Positions 26,628-35,301 are shown, counted from the stretch's first letter. The stretch: 64,000 bases of DNA from Deltaproteobacteria bacterium RIFOXYD12_FULL_56_24 (GCA_001799285.1 MGTD01000007.1:62001-126000); one strand, 5' to 3'. Made by a program: numbers and translations. The notes: generated by a model not told the origin, from the sequence alone.

Positions 26628-28076
26628 TTAAACCCCATAGGTGCTTGACGACACCTTGCCGCCGTGGCCGGTCCAGTCGGTGTGGAAAAACTCGCCGCGC
26701 GGCCGGTCGATCCGTTCATAGGTATGAGCACCGAAATAGTCCCGCTGGGCCTGCAACAGATTGGCAGGGAGTTTTTCGCTGCGATAGCCGTCATAATAGG
26801 CCAGGGCCGACGAGAAGGCCGGGGTCGGAATGCCCAGCTCGATGGCCCGGATCACCACCTTGCGCCAGCCGGCCTGGGCGGCATGAATTGCCTGGCGGAA
26901 AAAATCGTCGAACAGCAGATTCTCCAGCCCGGGATTCTTGACATAGGCCTGTTTGATGTTGTCCAGAAAGACGCTGCGGATAATACAGCCGCCCCGCCAC
27001 ATGAGGGCGATGCCGCCGTAATTGAGATTCCAACCGTGGTTTTCGGCCGCTTCCCGCATGAGCATATAGCCCTGGGCGTAGGAGATGATCTTCGAAGCAT
27101 AGAGGGCATCGCGCAGGTATCCCACGAATTCGTCGGCCTCCCCGGTAAAACTTGCCTGCGGCCCTTCAAGAAGCTCTGCGGCCTTGCCCCGTTCTTCCTT
27201 CATCGCCGACAGACACCGGGCAAACACCGCCTCGCCGATGAGGGTAAGGGGAATCCCCAAATCAAGAGCATTGATTCCGGTCCATTTGCCGGTGCCCTTC
27301 TGGCCTGCGGCATCGAGGATTTTTTCCACCAGGGGGACGCCGTCTTCATCCTTGAAACCAAGGATGTCGGCGGTGATCCCAATCAGATATGAGTCAAGCA
27401 CCCCCTGGTTCCAGCGGGCAAACACGGCCCCCATCGCTTCATGATTCAGACCAAGACCCCGGCGCATAAAATCATAGGCCTCGCAGATAAGCTGCATGTC
27501 GCCGTACTCAATGCCGTTGTGCACCATCTTGACGAAATGGCCGGCGCCGCCTTCGCCGACCCAATCGCAACACGGCGCGCCATCGACCCGGGCGGCTATG
27601 CTCTGGAAGATGTCCTTTACCAGCGGCCAGGCCTCGGGATTGCCGCCCGGCATGATGGACGGCCCCTGGCGCGCCCCCTCCTCGCCCCCGGAGATGCCGG
27701 CGCCGACAAAGAGAATGCCCTTTTCCGCCGTGGCCCGGGTGCGGCGGTCGGTATCGGCATAGAGCGAGTTGCCGCCGTCAATGAGGATATCGCCCCGCTC
27801 CAGGTGCGGCAGCAGCAGGTCGATAAACGAATCAACCACCGGCCCGGCCTTGACCATCAGCATGACCCGGCGCGGCTTTTTGAGAAGGCCGGTAAATTCC
27901 TCGATGGAATGGGCGCCGATGATCTTCGTTCCCTTGGCCGGACCTGCCATGAACTCATCGACCTTGGCGGTGGTGCGGTTGAACACCGCCACCGAAAACC
28001 CGTGGTCGTTCATGTTCAACACCAGGTTCTGGCCCATGACCGCAAGGCCGATCAATCCGATATCCGCTTGTGACAT
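26628..28076 (-). CDS. gnd: 6-phosphogluconate dehydrogenase (decarboxylating)
   Basis: 482 residues, the long enteric-type enzyme. Oxidises 6-phosphogluconate to ribulose 5-phosphate and CO2 with NADP+. N-terminal Rossmann GLIGLAVMGQNLVLNM and FNRTTAKV; catalytic FVKMVHNGIEYGDMQLICEAY with Lys; C-terminal helix and tail with PRGEFFHTDWTGHGG. AAGGA precedes the ATG. Together with zwf in this run it gives most of the oxidative pentose phosphate branch; no 6-phosphogluconolactonase gene is in the window. Confidence 0.97.
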   Translation of the reverse strand: MSQADIGLIGLAVMGQNLVLNMNDHGFSVAVFNRTTAKVDEFMAGPAKGTKIIGAHSIEEFTGLLKKPRRVMLMVKAGPVVDSFIDLLLPHLERGDILIDGGNSLYADTDRRTRATAEKGILFVGAGISGGEEGARQGPSIMPGGNPEAWPLVKDIFQSIAARVDGAPCCDWVGEGGAGHFVKMVHNGIEYGDMQLICEAYDFMRRGLGLNHEAMGAVFARWNQGVLDSYLIGITADILGFKDEDGVPLVEKILDAAGQKGTGKWTGINALDLGIPLTLIGEAVFARCLSAMKEERGKAAELLEGPQASFTGEADEFVGYLRDALYASKIISYAQGYMLMREAAENHGWNLNYGGIALMWRGGCIIRSVFLDNIKQAYVKNPGLENLLFDDFFRQAIHAAQAGWRKVVIRAIELGIPTPAFSSALAYYDGYRSEKLPANLLQAQRDYFGAHTYERIDRPRGEFFHTDWTGHGGKVSSSTYGV

Positions 28077-28118
28077 TGGCGTTTATCCTTATGTTTTTCT
28101 GCCATGCGCCAAAGATCA

Positions 28119-28514
28119 TCAAGCGGCGGCTGGCGGCCTGATATCGCACGGCACTTGCAGAGAGTCGGCAATCGCGTTGAAGCTTGCAAACAGCTCGACA
28201 ACCTTCTTCGCCTCGTTGACCTCCTCCTGGCTGGCGCCGGTCATCAGCGCTACGCCCTCATGGGCGAGAGAGCAGTACTCGCAGCCGTTGACCAGAGATA
28301 TCGCCATGGCGAGAAGCTCCTTGGTCTTGCGGTCGAGGGCGCCCTCGGCAAGCATGATCAGCTTTTCCCGCTGCCAGTTCAGGGCCAGCCACTCCGGGTC
28401 CACAGCAGCCTGGGCCTTGAAAAAATTCGGCACCATGCCGAAGGCGGCACGAATCTCGTCATACACCTCCTTGGCTTTTCCGGTGGCATCCTCTTCGGAC
28501 AAAAGAGCGCTCAT
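28119..28514 (-). CDS. Carboxymuconolactone decarboxylase/AhpD-fold protein with CxxC
   Basis: 131 residues from ATG 28514 (MSALLSEEDATGKAKEV) with GAGGAG upstream; the ORF-track N-terminus is read-through. The core NGCEYCSLAHEGVALMTGAS has the CxxC-xxxH signature of AhpD-like peroxidase/disulfide proteins, preceded by LDRKTKELLAMAISLV. This subgroup is often annotated peroxidase-related. It sits between zwf and gnd. Proteins of this fold also occur in arsenosugar gene clusters, which fits the ArsM-like neighbours, but that link is inference. Confidence 0.85.
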   Translation of the reverse strand: MSALLSEEDATGKAKEVYDEIRAAFGMVPNFFKAQAAVDPEWLALNWQREKLIMLAEGALDRKTKELLAMAISLVNGCEYCSLAHEGVALMTGASQEEVNEAKKVVELFASFNAIADSLQVPCDIRPPAAA

Positions 28515-28603
28515 TAAGTGTTCTCCTCTTTTATGTAATTGGCATTTTTTCGGCGGAGATTCAATTCCCATTGCAGGGGCATGACGCGCCCGCCATTCCT
28601 TTA

Positions 28604-30181
28604 CTATGTGTTCCCCAACGATGGCTCCAGCCACTGCCTGCCATCCTTTTCAAGTAACCGCTCACCCGCGGTCGGCCCCCAACTGCCGGCGGGATAGATT
28701 TCCAGCATGTCCATTGGCCCGCTCGCCCCGCCAAGAGAGCAGGTTCCGGAATCCCGCAGGGCCGGGGTCAGGAGCCGCCACGAGGCCTGGACGCCATCTC
28801 TTCGCCAGTACAAGCTCTGATCCCCCCGGATGCAGTCCAGAATAAGAGTGGAGTAATCCTCGTCCATTTCGCTGCCATAGACATCCCGATAATTGAAGTC
28901 CATCCGCACCGGGGCCAGGCACATCCTGACGCCCGGCACCTTGGCCTGGACGGCGAGCGAAAGGCCCTGCCTCGGCTGGATATCAAAGACCAGCACATTC
29001 GGGGCAGGAGCCGACTCCACGCTTTTGTTGCCGGCAAACAGGCCGTATGCGGCCTTCTTGAAGACCACGGCGATCCGGGTCAGTTTCCGTTCAAGCCTTT
29101 TGCCGGCCCGCAGGTAGAAGGGGACTCCATGCCAGCGCCAGTTGTCAATGGAGAGCTTCATGGCGAAATAGGTTTCCGTGCACGACGAGGGCGACACCCC
29201 GGCCTCCTCCCGATAGCCCCTGACCTCGTGGCCGGCGATCACCCCCGGCCCGTACTGGCCCCGGACCATCTGGGCGGGAAGATTATCCAGGTCGAACGGC
29301 CGGATGGACTTCATGAATTTGACTTTTTCATCCCGGATATTTTCGGAATCCAGGGACACCGGCGGCTCCATGCCCACCAGAGCCGCCAGTTGCAGAAGGT
29401 GATTCTGGAACATGTCCCGCAATAGACCGGCCTGTTCAAAATACCCGGCCCGGTGCTCAACCCCAAGCGACTCGGCGACGGTGATCTGCACCTGATCGAT
29501 GTAAGCGCTGTTCCAGGCCGGTTCGAAGATCGGATTGGCAAAGCGGAACATCAGGATATTCTGCACCGTCTCCTTGCCCAGATAATGGTCGATCCGGTAG
29601 AGCTGCTCCTCGGCAAGATACTCAAGCAGGTCGTTGTTCAGCCGCTCCGCGCTTTCGAAATCCCGGCCGAATGGTTTTTCCACGATTACCCGCTGGAATG
29701 GCGCATCATTCTGATGTCTTTTCAGCAGCCCATTTTTTCCCAGGCCGGCCACGATCCCGGCATAGAGCGGTGGCGGAGTCGCGACATGAAAAACCAGGTT
29801 GCCGCCCGTGGCAAAGGCTGCGTCCAGTTCCGCCGTTCTTGCCTTCAGCGCCTGGTAACCGTCATCCTGGTCATAGCCGCCGGAGACATAAAAACACTTT
29901 TGGGCAAACGCCTCGATCTCGCTTTCGGCAATACCCGCATCCACCTGGCGGATGGCCTCCCGCACCTTGATCCTGAAGGCGGCATCGTCCATCGCTGAAC
30001 GGGCATAGCCGACGATAAAAAATTCCGCGGCCACCCTTTTGGTCCGGCACAGGGAGAAAACCGAGGGCAAGAGCTTTCGTTGACTTAGATCGCCGGAAGC
30101 GCCGAAAATCACATACCCGCACCTGCCGCCGCTCACCCGTTCGCACGATTCGCTATTGTCTTGGCTCAGTCTGACTTCCAT
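28604..30181 (-). CDS. zwf: Glucose-6-phosphate 1-dehydrogenase
   Basis: 525 residues. First enzyme of the oxidative pentose phosphate pathway, producing NADPH. N-terminal FGASGDLSQRKLLPS for NADP, signature RIDHYLGKETVQNILMFRFAN with the catalytic His/Lys, and KPFGRDF for substrate binding. AGGAGAGCCCAATG gives a good start. The frameshifted upstream phosphatase ORF overlaps its first bases, but with the frame restored that gene would stop 24 bases before this ATG. Confidence 0.97.
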   Translation of the reverse strand: MEVRLSQDNSESCERVSGGRCGYVIFGASGDLSQRKLLPSVFSLCRTKRVAAEFFIVGYARSAMDDAAFRIKVREAIRQVDAGIAESEIEAFAQKCFYVSGGYDQDDGYQALKARTAELDAAFATGGNLVFHVATPPPLYAGIVAGLGKNGLLKRHQNDAPFQRVIVEKPFGRDFESAERLNNDLLEYLAEEQLYRIDHYLGKETVQNILMFRFANPIFEPAWNSAYIDQVQITVAESLGVEHRAGYFEQAGLLRDMFQNHLLQLAALVGMEPPVSLDSENIRDEKVKFMKSIRPFDLDNLPAQMVRGQYGPGVIAGHEVRGYREEAGVSPSSCTETYFAMKLSIDNWRWHGVPFYLRAGKRLERKLTRIAVVFKKAAYGLFAGNKSVESAPAPNVLVFDIQPRQGLSLAVQAKVPGVRMCLAPVRMDFNYRDVYGSEMDEDYSTLILDCIRGDQSLYWRRDGVQASWRLLTPALRDSGTCSLGGASGPMDMLEIYPAGSWGPTAGERLLEKDGRQWLEPSLGNT

Positions 30182-30873
30182 TGGGCTCTCCTGTCTCGCT
30201 TCTTTTCATGGCCGCGATTCGCTGAGACGCTGAGACACGCGGGAGACGATGAATTCCGCCGCGGCAAGCATGTCTTGCGCGACATGGATGTGATTTCGAG
30301 GGTGCATTTTTGCCACCTTGCCGCTTTCTCCCGGCTCATTGACAAAGGGGATGAGGATGCCCCGGTCCCGCCAAGGTTGAGGGCGGTCTGGACATCGCTG
30401 GCCCGGTCGCCGATGACGTAAAGATCGGCATTGTCAGGCGTGATCCCTTCGGCTTGCAAGGCATTGAAAACCATGCCGAGGCCCGGCTTGAGGCAATGGC
30501 AATCATGGACCAGATGGGCATGGAAGTTGGTGGTCGGTTTCCGGGCGGCGTACTCCGGGGTGGCATGCGGACAGAGAAAGTGGCCAGCGAGATTTGCTCC
30601 CTCGCCTTTCAACACGGCCAGCACGTAACGGCAGACCTCGTGCGCCCGTTCCTCGGTCAGCAGGGGAAAATCGCTGATCGCCACGCCGGCCTGGTTGGTG
30701 ATCATGTAAATCCCCACCCCGGCAATGGTGTTGAGCAGGCGCAGGCCTTCCACCACATGGGGAAGGATGCCGATCTGCTCCTGCCAGTCGTTGTCCCGGC
30801 CCAGGAAAAGATGCTCCCTGGTATCATGGATCAGGGTTCCGTCGCGGTCGATGCAGATAAGCGTTTTTTTCAT
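30166..30873 (-). CDS. HAD-IIIA phosphatase, GmhB/HisB-N-like, with C-terminal frameshift
   Basis: 235 residues as read, from ATG 30873 (MKKTLICIDRDGT), AAGGA six bases upstream. Motif I IDRDGTLIHD, motif II YMITNQAGV, zinc-site residues CPHATPEY and CHCLKPGLGM, and motif IV GDRASDVQTALNLGG match histidinol-phosphate/heptose-bisphosphate phosphatases. After LNLGGTG the frame is lost: it reads ASSSPLSMSREK, whereas the next frame gives ILIPFVNEPGESGKMAKMHP... and stops at 30206, just before the zwf ribosome site. A one-base loss in a GGGG run near 30361 (or a sequence error) would explain this. Catalytic motifs are intact, so activity may remain. Substrate unknown; no heptose genes are near. 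Confidence 0.75.
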   Translation of the reverse strand: MKKTLICIDRDGTLIHDTREHLFLGRDNDWQEQIGILPHVVEGLRLLNTIAGVGIYMITNQAGVAISDFPLLTEERAHEVCRYVLAVLKGEGANLAGHFLCPHATPEYAARKPTTNFHAHLVHDCHCLKPGLGMVFNALQAEGITPDNADLYVIGDRASDVQTALNLGGTGASSSPLSMSREKAARWQKCTLEITSMSRKTCLPRRNSSSPACLSVSANRGHEKKRDRRAQWKSD

Positions 30874-30898
30874 CATTGGTCCTTGCCGGGGATGCGAA

Positions 30899-31762
30899 TC
30901 ATTCCGGCTCATTCAGGCTCCAGTCGTACTCATCACGCAAACCACCGGTGTATGTCCGCAGAGAATCAGCCAGGCCATCCTCGGCATACTGGAGCAGATG
31001 CTTGATCACGCCCTCTTCGGAACCGCCGAAATCCACCTGAAACCACTGATAAATACTGGAGACATACAGCTTTCCCTTGACCATCCGCGCTCCCCGGGGG
31101 TTATTGATGTACGCCCTGGCTCCCGCCTCCAGCAGCGCTTCGGTGTTGGCAACGGTATATGCTTTCGGCTGCAGGTTGGGGCAGCCAAGGCTCGCGCAGT
31201 TCAATGCGTAATGGAGCCGGCTGTCTTTGAAGATCGGCCGCAGGATACGGTGCTCAATATCGTTGAGGCTGACTTTTTCTCCTTCGATAGCAAGGAGTTT
31301 GGCGTCCCACGGGCCGTTGCTGAACAGGCCGGGGGAGATGTCGATATCCTTGATGCTCTTTACCGGATAGTGGTCGAGAATGACCTGCACGGTCAGGGCA
31401 TTGTACAGGTTGATCCAGTAGGCCTTTTGCTCTTTCCGGTTCAAGGAAGAAACCTTGGCCGTCTGTAGCTTTCGGAGATATTCCGCAAGCATTTGCCGGT
31501 CTGCCGCCAAAACGTTCCCATAGCGAAAGCGGTTGATCCCCGAAGGATGGCTGGTGACCAGATACTTTTTCAGCATTATGTCCCAAGGGGCATGGTCTAC
31601 AACCCGCATGCTGTCCGGCACATGAGCCTGCCAGCGCGGCCACAAATCCGGGGAGGGGGCGGCAAAGGCCGGGTGCAGCCACAGGCTAACGCTGACGGTG
31701 AGAACGAGAGCAAAGAGGAGACGTTTGCCGGAAGTTGCCTTGTTACCCTGTGCCGAAATCAT
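30899..31762 (-). CDS. DUF547 domain secreted protein
   Basis: 287 residues with a Sec signal peptide (KRLLFALVLTVSVSLWLHPAFA-A), so it is periplasmic. The DUF547 core is visible: NRKEQKAYWINLYNALTVQVILDHYP, SLNDIEHRILRP, and HYALNCASLGCPNLQPKAYT with the conserved Cys and His. The fold belongs to a papain-like group but its reaction is unknown. It lies between the ArsM-like gene (18 bases) and the GmhB-like gene and appears cotranscribed. Confidence 0.9.
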   Translation of the reverse strand: MISAQGNKATSGKRLLFALVLTVSVSLWLHPAFAAPSPDLWPRWQAHVPDSMRVVDHAPWDIMLKKYLVTSHPSGINRFRYGNVLAADRQMLAEYLRKLQTAKVSSLNRKEQKAYWINLYNALTVQVILDHYPVKSIKDIDISPGLFSNGPWDAKLLAIEGEKVSLNDIEHRILRPIFKDSRLHYALNCASLGCPNLQPKAYTVANTEALLEAGARAYINNPRGARMVKGKLYVSSIYQWFQVDFGGSEEGVIKHLLQYAEDGLADSLRTYTGGLRDEYDWSLNEPE

Positions 31763-31780
31763 ATCGTGCCCCCTTTCATC

Positions 31781-32848
31781 TTAACAACAAGCCCCGCCGC
31801 GGCAATTCCCCTCGCCGTCATGGGCCTTGACCGACGCCGGGGCGCGGCTAAAGGCCCCGTAATGAACCGAGCGGTCTCCCGTTATGGTAAAGTATGCCGC
31901 ATATCTCGTATGCTGGAGCATGGAGGCGGTATTGCCGCAAACCAACATCGGTTTGCCGCTGACAAAACGATGGTGATCATCCAGATCGAACCAATGGGGA
32001 TGATTGGGCAGGGTGCCGTTATAGATCGCCACCTGGCCATAGTCCTCGCAGAGATCTTCCAGATCCGGCAGCTTGAAGGCCCGGATGGTCATGGAAAAGA
32101 AATCGACCATGCCGATTTTTTCCTCAAGGCCATGGTTGTCGATGCTGACTCTGGTTTTGGCGCACACCCGAAAATCGGCATAGCCCAAGGCATGCAACAG
32201 TCGCCTGAAGTCCTCGACATACATGGCCCCGGCCAGACACTCGCCATGGAGAACCGGATCGTTTTTTAGATGCCTGGGGATTCGCCGGTCTGAAAAAATG
32301 TCGGAAAAGTACAACTCTCCTCCCGGCTTGAGCACCCGGAAGATCTCGCTAAACACCGCCTGCTTGTTCGGCGAGAGGTTGATGACGCAGTTGGAGATCA
32401 CCACATCCACCGAATTGTCCGCCACCCCCGGTTGCTTGAGATCTTCGATATAGCCCTGGCGAAAATCCACATTGCCCTCTGCATAGCCGAAGCGGCTGGC
32501 CTGGGAGGTCATGTGTTTACGGGCGATGACAAGTTGTTCGTCGGTCATGTCGACCCCGATGACAAAGCCGTTCTCCCCGACCAGGCGGGAAGCGACATAG
32601 ACATCCCGGCCGCTGCCGCAGCCAAGATCCAGCACGGTGCAACCCGTCAGCGCCGGCGGAATTGGCGAGCCGCAGCCAAAAAAGCGCTCGATGATTTCCT
32701 CATCAATCTCCTGGAGGATCGTCCTTATCTGCCGCGGCATGGCATCCTCACCGCAACAGCAGGCATTGGCCTTCAGGTCTTTCGAGCCAACCAGAATCCG
32801 CCCGTAGTACTCTTTCAGCTGCTCATGGGTAGGGCTTGAGCCGTACAT
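31781..32848 (-). CDS. ArsM-like arsenite S-adenosylmethionine methyltransferase
   Basis: 355 residues from ATG 32848 (MYGSSPTHEQLKEYYG), with GGAGG six bases upstream. SAM-binding VLDLGCGSGRDVYVA and VIGVDMTDEQL; the three ArsM cysteine positions are present in FGCGSPIP, ISNCVINLSPNK and HGECLAGAM. Extra cysteines occur at the N-terminus (NACCCGEDAMP) and at the end (CRGGACC), which may bind trivalent arsenic. The product would methylate As(III). Very close in motif order to the middle domain of the 1043-residue fusion in the same run. First gene of the run. Confidence 0.86.
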   Translation of the reverse strand: MYGSSPTHEQLKEYYGRILVGSKDLKANACCCGEDAMPRQIRTILQEIDEEIIERFFGCGSPIPPALTGCTVLDLGCGSGRDVYVASRLVGENGFVIGVDMTDEQLVIARKHMTSQASRFGYAEGNVDFRQGYIEDLKQPGVADNSVDVVISNCVINLSPNKQAVFSEIFRVLKPGGELYFSDIFSDRRIPRHLKNDPVLHGECLAGAMYVEDFRRLLHALGYADFRVCAKTRVSIDNHGLEEKIGMVDFFSMTIRAFKLPDLEDLCEDYGQVAIYNGTLPNHPHWFDLDDHHRFVSGKPMLVCGNTASMLQHTRYAAYFTITGDRSVHYGAFSRAPASVKAHDGEGNCRGGACC

Positions 32849-32866
32849 TGTTCCTCCGAAATAAAT

Positions 32867-32887
32867 TGCCACCGGCAAGGCCGGTGG
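32867..32887. repeat. Perfect 9-bp-arm hairpin upstream of the ArsM-like gene
   Basis: GCCACCGGC, loop AAG, GCCGGTGGC, ~20 bases upstream of the ArsM-like start. Flanking A/T is weak on both strands, so it is either a terminator for cytochrome c transcription or a leader structure. Confidence 0.45.
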
Positions 32888-32988
32888 CTTATTGAAGCGA
32901 CAAACACCCTCGGCTCAAGCCCAAAATACGGCAAGCCAAGGAGATGCGAGGTTGCGATCAACCCTTGCACCCAGAGAGTATAAGTTTG

Positions 32989-33087
32989 TTGAAATCGCAA
33001 AAAGCCGCGATTACAACGGTTGCTGTTTCGCAACTTGTTTAATTTGTGTCAGGACCTGTGACCTTTTTCCTTTTTTACGAGTCCATC
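32989..33087 (+). mobile_element. Type C ~100-bp element, copy C3
   Basis: Starts TTGAAATCGCAAAAAGCCGCGATTACAACGG and ends TTACGAGTCCATC. 99 bases. Flanks AAGTTTG / AATTTAC are only partly alike (5 of 7). Diverged internally from C1 and C2. It fills the gap between the cytochrome c gene and the ArsM-like gene. Confidence 0.6.
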
Positions 33088-33124
33088 AATTTACGTTTGA
33101 GCAGCCAGGCTGCTCAACTCAGCT

Positions 33125-33499
33125 TTAGCAGCCCTCGATTTTCTTCGGCGTTTTTTTCTTGCCCGGCTTAGTCACCAAGGTCTTCATGTAGGCCATCAGA
33201 TCCTGCATCTCCTGGCCATTAGGATCAATGGCCTTGCCGCCCAAGGGATTTTCGATGCAGACATTGACGACTTCGGCCAGGGTCTTCTTTTGCATTTTCA
33301 TGATGGTGAATTGCTTGCGCGTAAACAGGTCGCTGCCCAAGCCCTCGCCGCCCGCATGGCAGGAGTTGCAGCTTTTCCCGGTGGTGCCCCCGCCAAAGCG
33401 CGGGCTTTCAAACAGGGCCTTCCCCTTGTCCGCGCTCGCCGCATAGGCCATGGTTCCCGTAATCATCAACGCCGCTACCAGAACAAGTGTCTTTTTCAT
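33125..33499 (-). CDS. Small periplasmic monohaem cytochrome c
   Basis: 124 residues from ATG 33499 (MKKTLVLVAALM) with AAGGGG upstream. Signal peptide ends AYA-A. One haem-binding CNSCH near residue 42 of the precursor and a probable axial Met in the C-terminal MQDLMAYMKTL helix. The lysine-rich tail (PGKKKTPKKIEGC) is unusual and ends in Cys. Likely an electron carrier; its partner is unknown. Confidence 0.9.
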   Translation of the reverse strand: MKKTLVLVAALMITGTMAYAASADKGKALFESPRFGGGTTGKSCNSCHAGGEGLGSDLFTRKQFTIMKMQKKTLAEVVNVCIENPLGGKAIDPNGQEMQDLMAYMKTLVTKPGKKKTPKKIEGC

Positions 33500-33565
33500 C
33501 TCAATCCCCTTACGGTAATGGTTGCCGGCCGTCCCAGGCCTGCCTGTGCCGGCCACCTTTATTGG

Positions 33566-33640
33566 GTGATGGTGCCCCCTTTTTCAGCATGTACAGCTTC
33601 GTGTTCGAGAAACCATGGAGATAGGGGATCACCTTCTGTT
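33566..33640 (-). pseudogene. Fragment of a Crp/Fnr-family gene
   Basis: Read in one frame on the minus strand it gives KVIPYLHGFSNTKLYMLKKGA, which aligns with GDILYLYGSSDKKLYMLKTGA of the Crp/Fnr gene at 34606-35301 (about 13 of 20 identical; ~80% at DNA level over ~47 bases). No start, HTH or remainder is present. A different 33-codon ORF (MPSAFKATEGDPLSPW...) overlaps it with an AAAGGA site, so a small gene cannot be fully excluded. Confidence 0.5.
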
Positions 33641-33673
33641 GCCTTGAATGCAGACGGCATTACATCCTTTGTC

Positions 33674-34408
33674 TCAATTCAAGGTAAAGTAGGGGCTTTC
33701 CTGAAGGGCGCCTTTGTGCACCGTGTATCTGTGGGTTTCAACGGCCATCATCAATTCCTGCCCGGAAAAACGGCTGAGGGGATATTGGCAGAGAAAGAGC
33801 CGCCCAGGCGTGGCCGGCAAGCTATTGCCCATCTCTTCAAGTTGCCTGGTCGTCTCCAGTCCCCATCCCCTTTCCTTTACCCAGGTCATATCGCCGAAGA
33901 GTCTGAAGCGACTCTTGGCCATGGCGATTTTTTGCGAAATGCAGGCAAACATCGTTTGAGGCGTATCCAACCCCTTGCAGATATGCAAGAGATTCCCGGC
34001 TCTGGCCTTCTCAACATCAATCCCCCCAAGCTCAAGAAGATTGACGAATTTTTCCAGGTTGGCGTGAGATGTCACCAGCATAACGGCTTCATTGGCGGCA
34101 AGGCCTTGCCGCAAAAATGAAACCCCGACCTTTTGAGCATCCGGATCATCCAAGGACAGGTGAGACAAATGAGATCCGTCTGGAACAGCCATGCTGCCGA
34201 TGCCCAGTTGGACCATTTCGTTTTGCGTGATTAGTGGCGCCGGTCTTTGGTGGAGAAATTCTTGTAAATCCTGGAGGTTGAAGCGCCTTGCCCGTTTTCC
34301 GCCGACTCGGTAACAATTAAGGGCGCCAGAGTTTGTCCAGCGTCGTATCGTCATCTCCGAGACGTTTAAAAGTTCCGCCGCCTCTTTCACATCCATTAAC
34401 CGTTCCAC
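33674..34408 (-). CDS. MEDS-domain regulator with excisionase/MerR-type HTH
   Basis: 244 residues, GTG at 34408 (ATG at 34396 is an alternative). The N-terminal ~60 residues are a winged helix of the excisionase/MerR type (MDVKEAAELLNVSEMTIRRWTNSGALNCYRVGGKRARRF). The remainder is a MEDS sensory domain (HLSHLSLDDPDAQKVGVSFLRQGLAANEAVMLVTS), the fold first described in the DcmR regulator. Likely a ligand-responsive transcription factor; target unknown. A consensus-like promoter lies upstream. Confidence 0.87.
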   Translation of the reverse strand: MERLMDVKEAAELLNVSEMTIRRWTNSGALNCYRVGGKRARRFNLQDLQEFLHQRPAPLITQNEMVQLGIGSMAVPDGSHLSHLSLDDPDAQKVGVSFLRQGLAANEAVMLVTSHANLEKFVNLLELGGIDVEKARAGNLLHICKGLDTPQTMFACISQKIAMAKSRFRLFGDMTWVKERGWGLETTRQLEEMGNSLPATPGRLFLCQYPLSRFSGQELMMAVETHRYTVHKGALQESPYFTLN

Positions 34409-34462
34409 GATGAGTACATACCCCTGATCGAATTGTGACTTTATTACTGTTTGCTATACATT

Positions 34463-34493
34463 ATTATACATAATTTATTGAGGTCACTGTCAA
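34463..34493 (-). promoter_or_regulatory. Putative sigma70 promoter for the MEDS regulator
   Basis: On the minus strand: perfect TTGACA and perfect TATAAT with a 19-base spacer (slightly long), ~55 bases upstream of the GTG. The -10 region is nested in a TATACATTATTATACATAAT near-palindrome that could also be an operator. Confidence 0.5.
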
Positions 34494-34605
34494 TCGTAAT
34501 GATTTTGGAAGATTATTTTTCTTTGCTCAATCATCATTTTTTCATGAATTCATGAGGCCGGCGGAAGGATATGCCTGTTGCGCCCACCACGGTTCATGCT
34601 ATTTC

Positions 34606-35301
34606 TCAACCGATCTCGCCGAGCTTGCGCAGCCTCTCCAAGGACCGGACGATCAAATAGCGGCCCTCCACCTCAAGCAGGCCGTCATTTTTCAGCTTGC
34701 TCATCGTGGCGGTCACGGTCTCGCGCGTCGAGGCGATCAGGTCCGCGAAATCCTGGTGCGTCAGTTTAACCTTCAACAGATAGCCCTCCGCATGGGGAAC
34801 GGCGAAATCATCAAGCAGATTGAGAATGGTTTTGGCCAGCCGTTGCTCGACCGAGCCATACAACAGGTCGATGAGTTTGTTCTCCAGCTTCCAGCGCCGG
34901 AACCCGATCATTTTGGTCACCCGGATCGACAGACCCGGCACCATCTTCTGCATCCGTTCAAAATCCGGCCGGCTCAGTTCGCAGAGCAGCCCGTCCTCGA
35001 CAACCACGGCGGCTTCATCCCGCTCCCTGTCTTCAATGGCCGCCATTTCACCGAACAGAGAGCCGCCCTTGATGATATCAATGATCAGTTCCCGGCCGCC
35101 GGGGGTCAATTTGGTGATCTTGACCGCTCCGGTTTTCAACATATACAGCTTCTTGTCCGAGGAGCCATAAAGATAGAGGATGTCGCCCCGCTTGATTGCC
35201 CGCATGGAGGAATGCTGGTCGAGCATCTGATATTCCTCTTCGCGCAGGTGGCTGAAGATGTCGAGATTTTTCAGATACCAGAGCTTTGTCCTCCCTGACA
35301 T
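34606..35301 (-). CDS. Crp/Fnr-family transcriptional regulator
   Basis: 231 residues from ATG 35301 (MSGRTKLWYLKNLDIF) with GGAGAG seven bases upstream. The N-terminal cNMP-like beta-barrel (GDILYLYGSSDKKLYMLKTGAVKI, GSLFGEMAAIED) has the PG/FGE pattern but not a full cAMP-binding RxS/T set. A long dimerisation helix leads to a Crp-type winged helix (LTHQDFADLIASTRETVTATMSKLKNDGLL). No N-terminal Cys cluster for an Fnr [4Fe-4S] centre, so the effector is unknown. Confidence 0.92.
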   Translation of the reverse strand: MSGRTKLWYLKNLDIFSHLREEEYQMLDQHSSMRAIKRGDILYLYGSSDKKLYMLKTGAVKITKLTPGGRELIIDIIKGGSLFGEMAAIEDRERDEAAVVVEDGLLCELSRPDFERMQKMVPGLSIRVTKMIGFRRWKLENKLIDLLYGSVEQRLAKTILNLLDDFAVPHAEGYLLKVKLTHQDFADLIASTRETVTATMSKLKNDGLLEVEGRYLIVRSLERLRKLGEIG

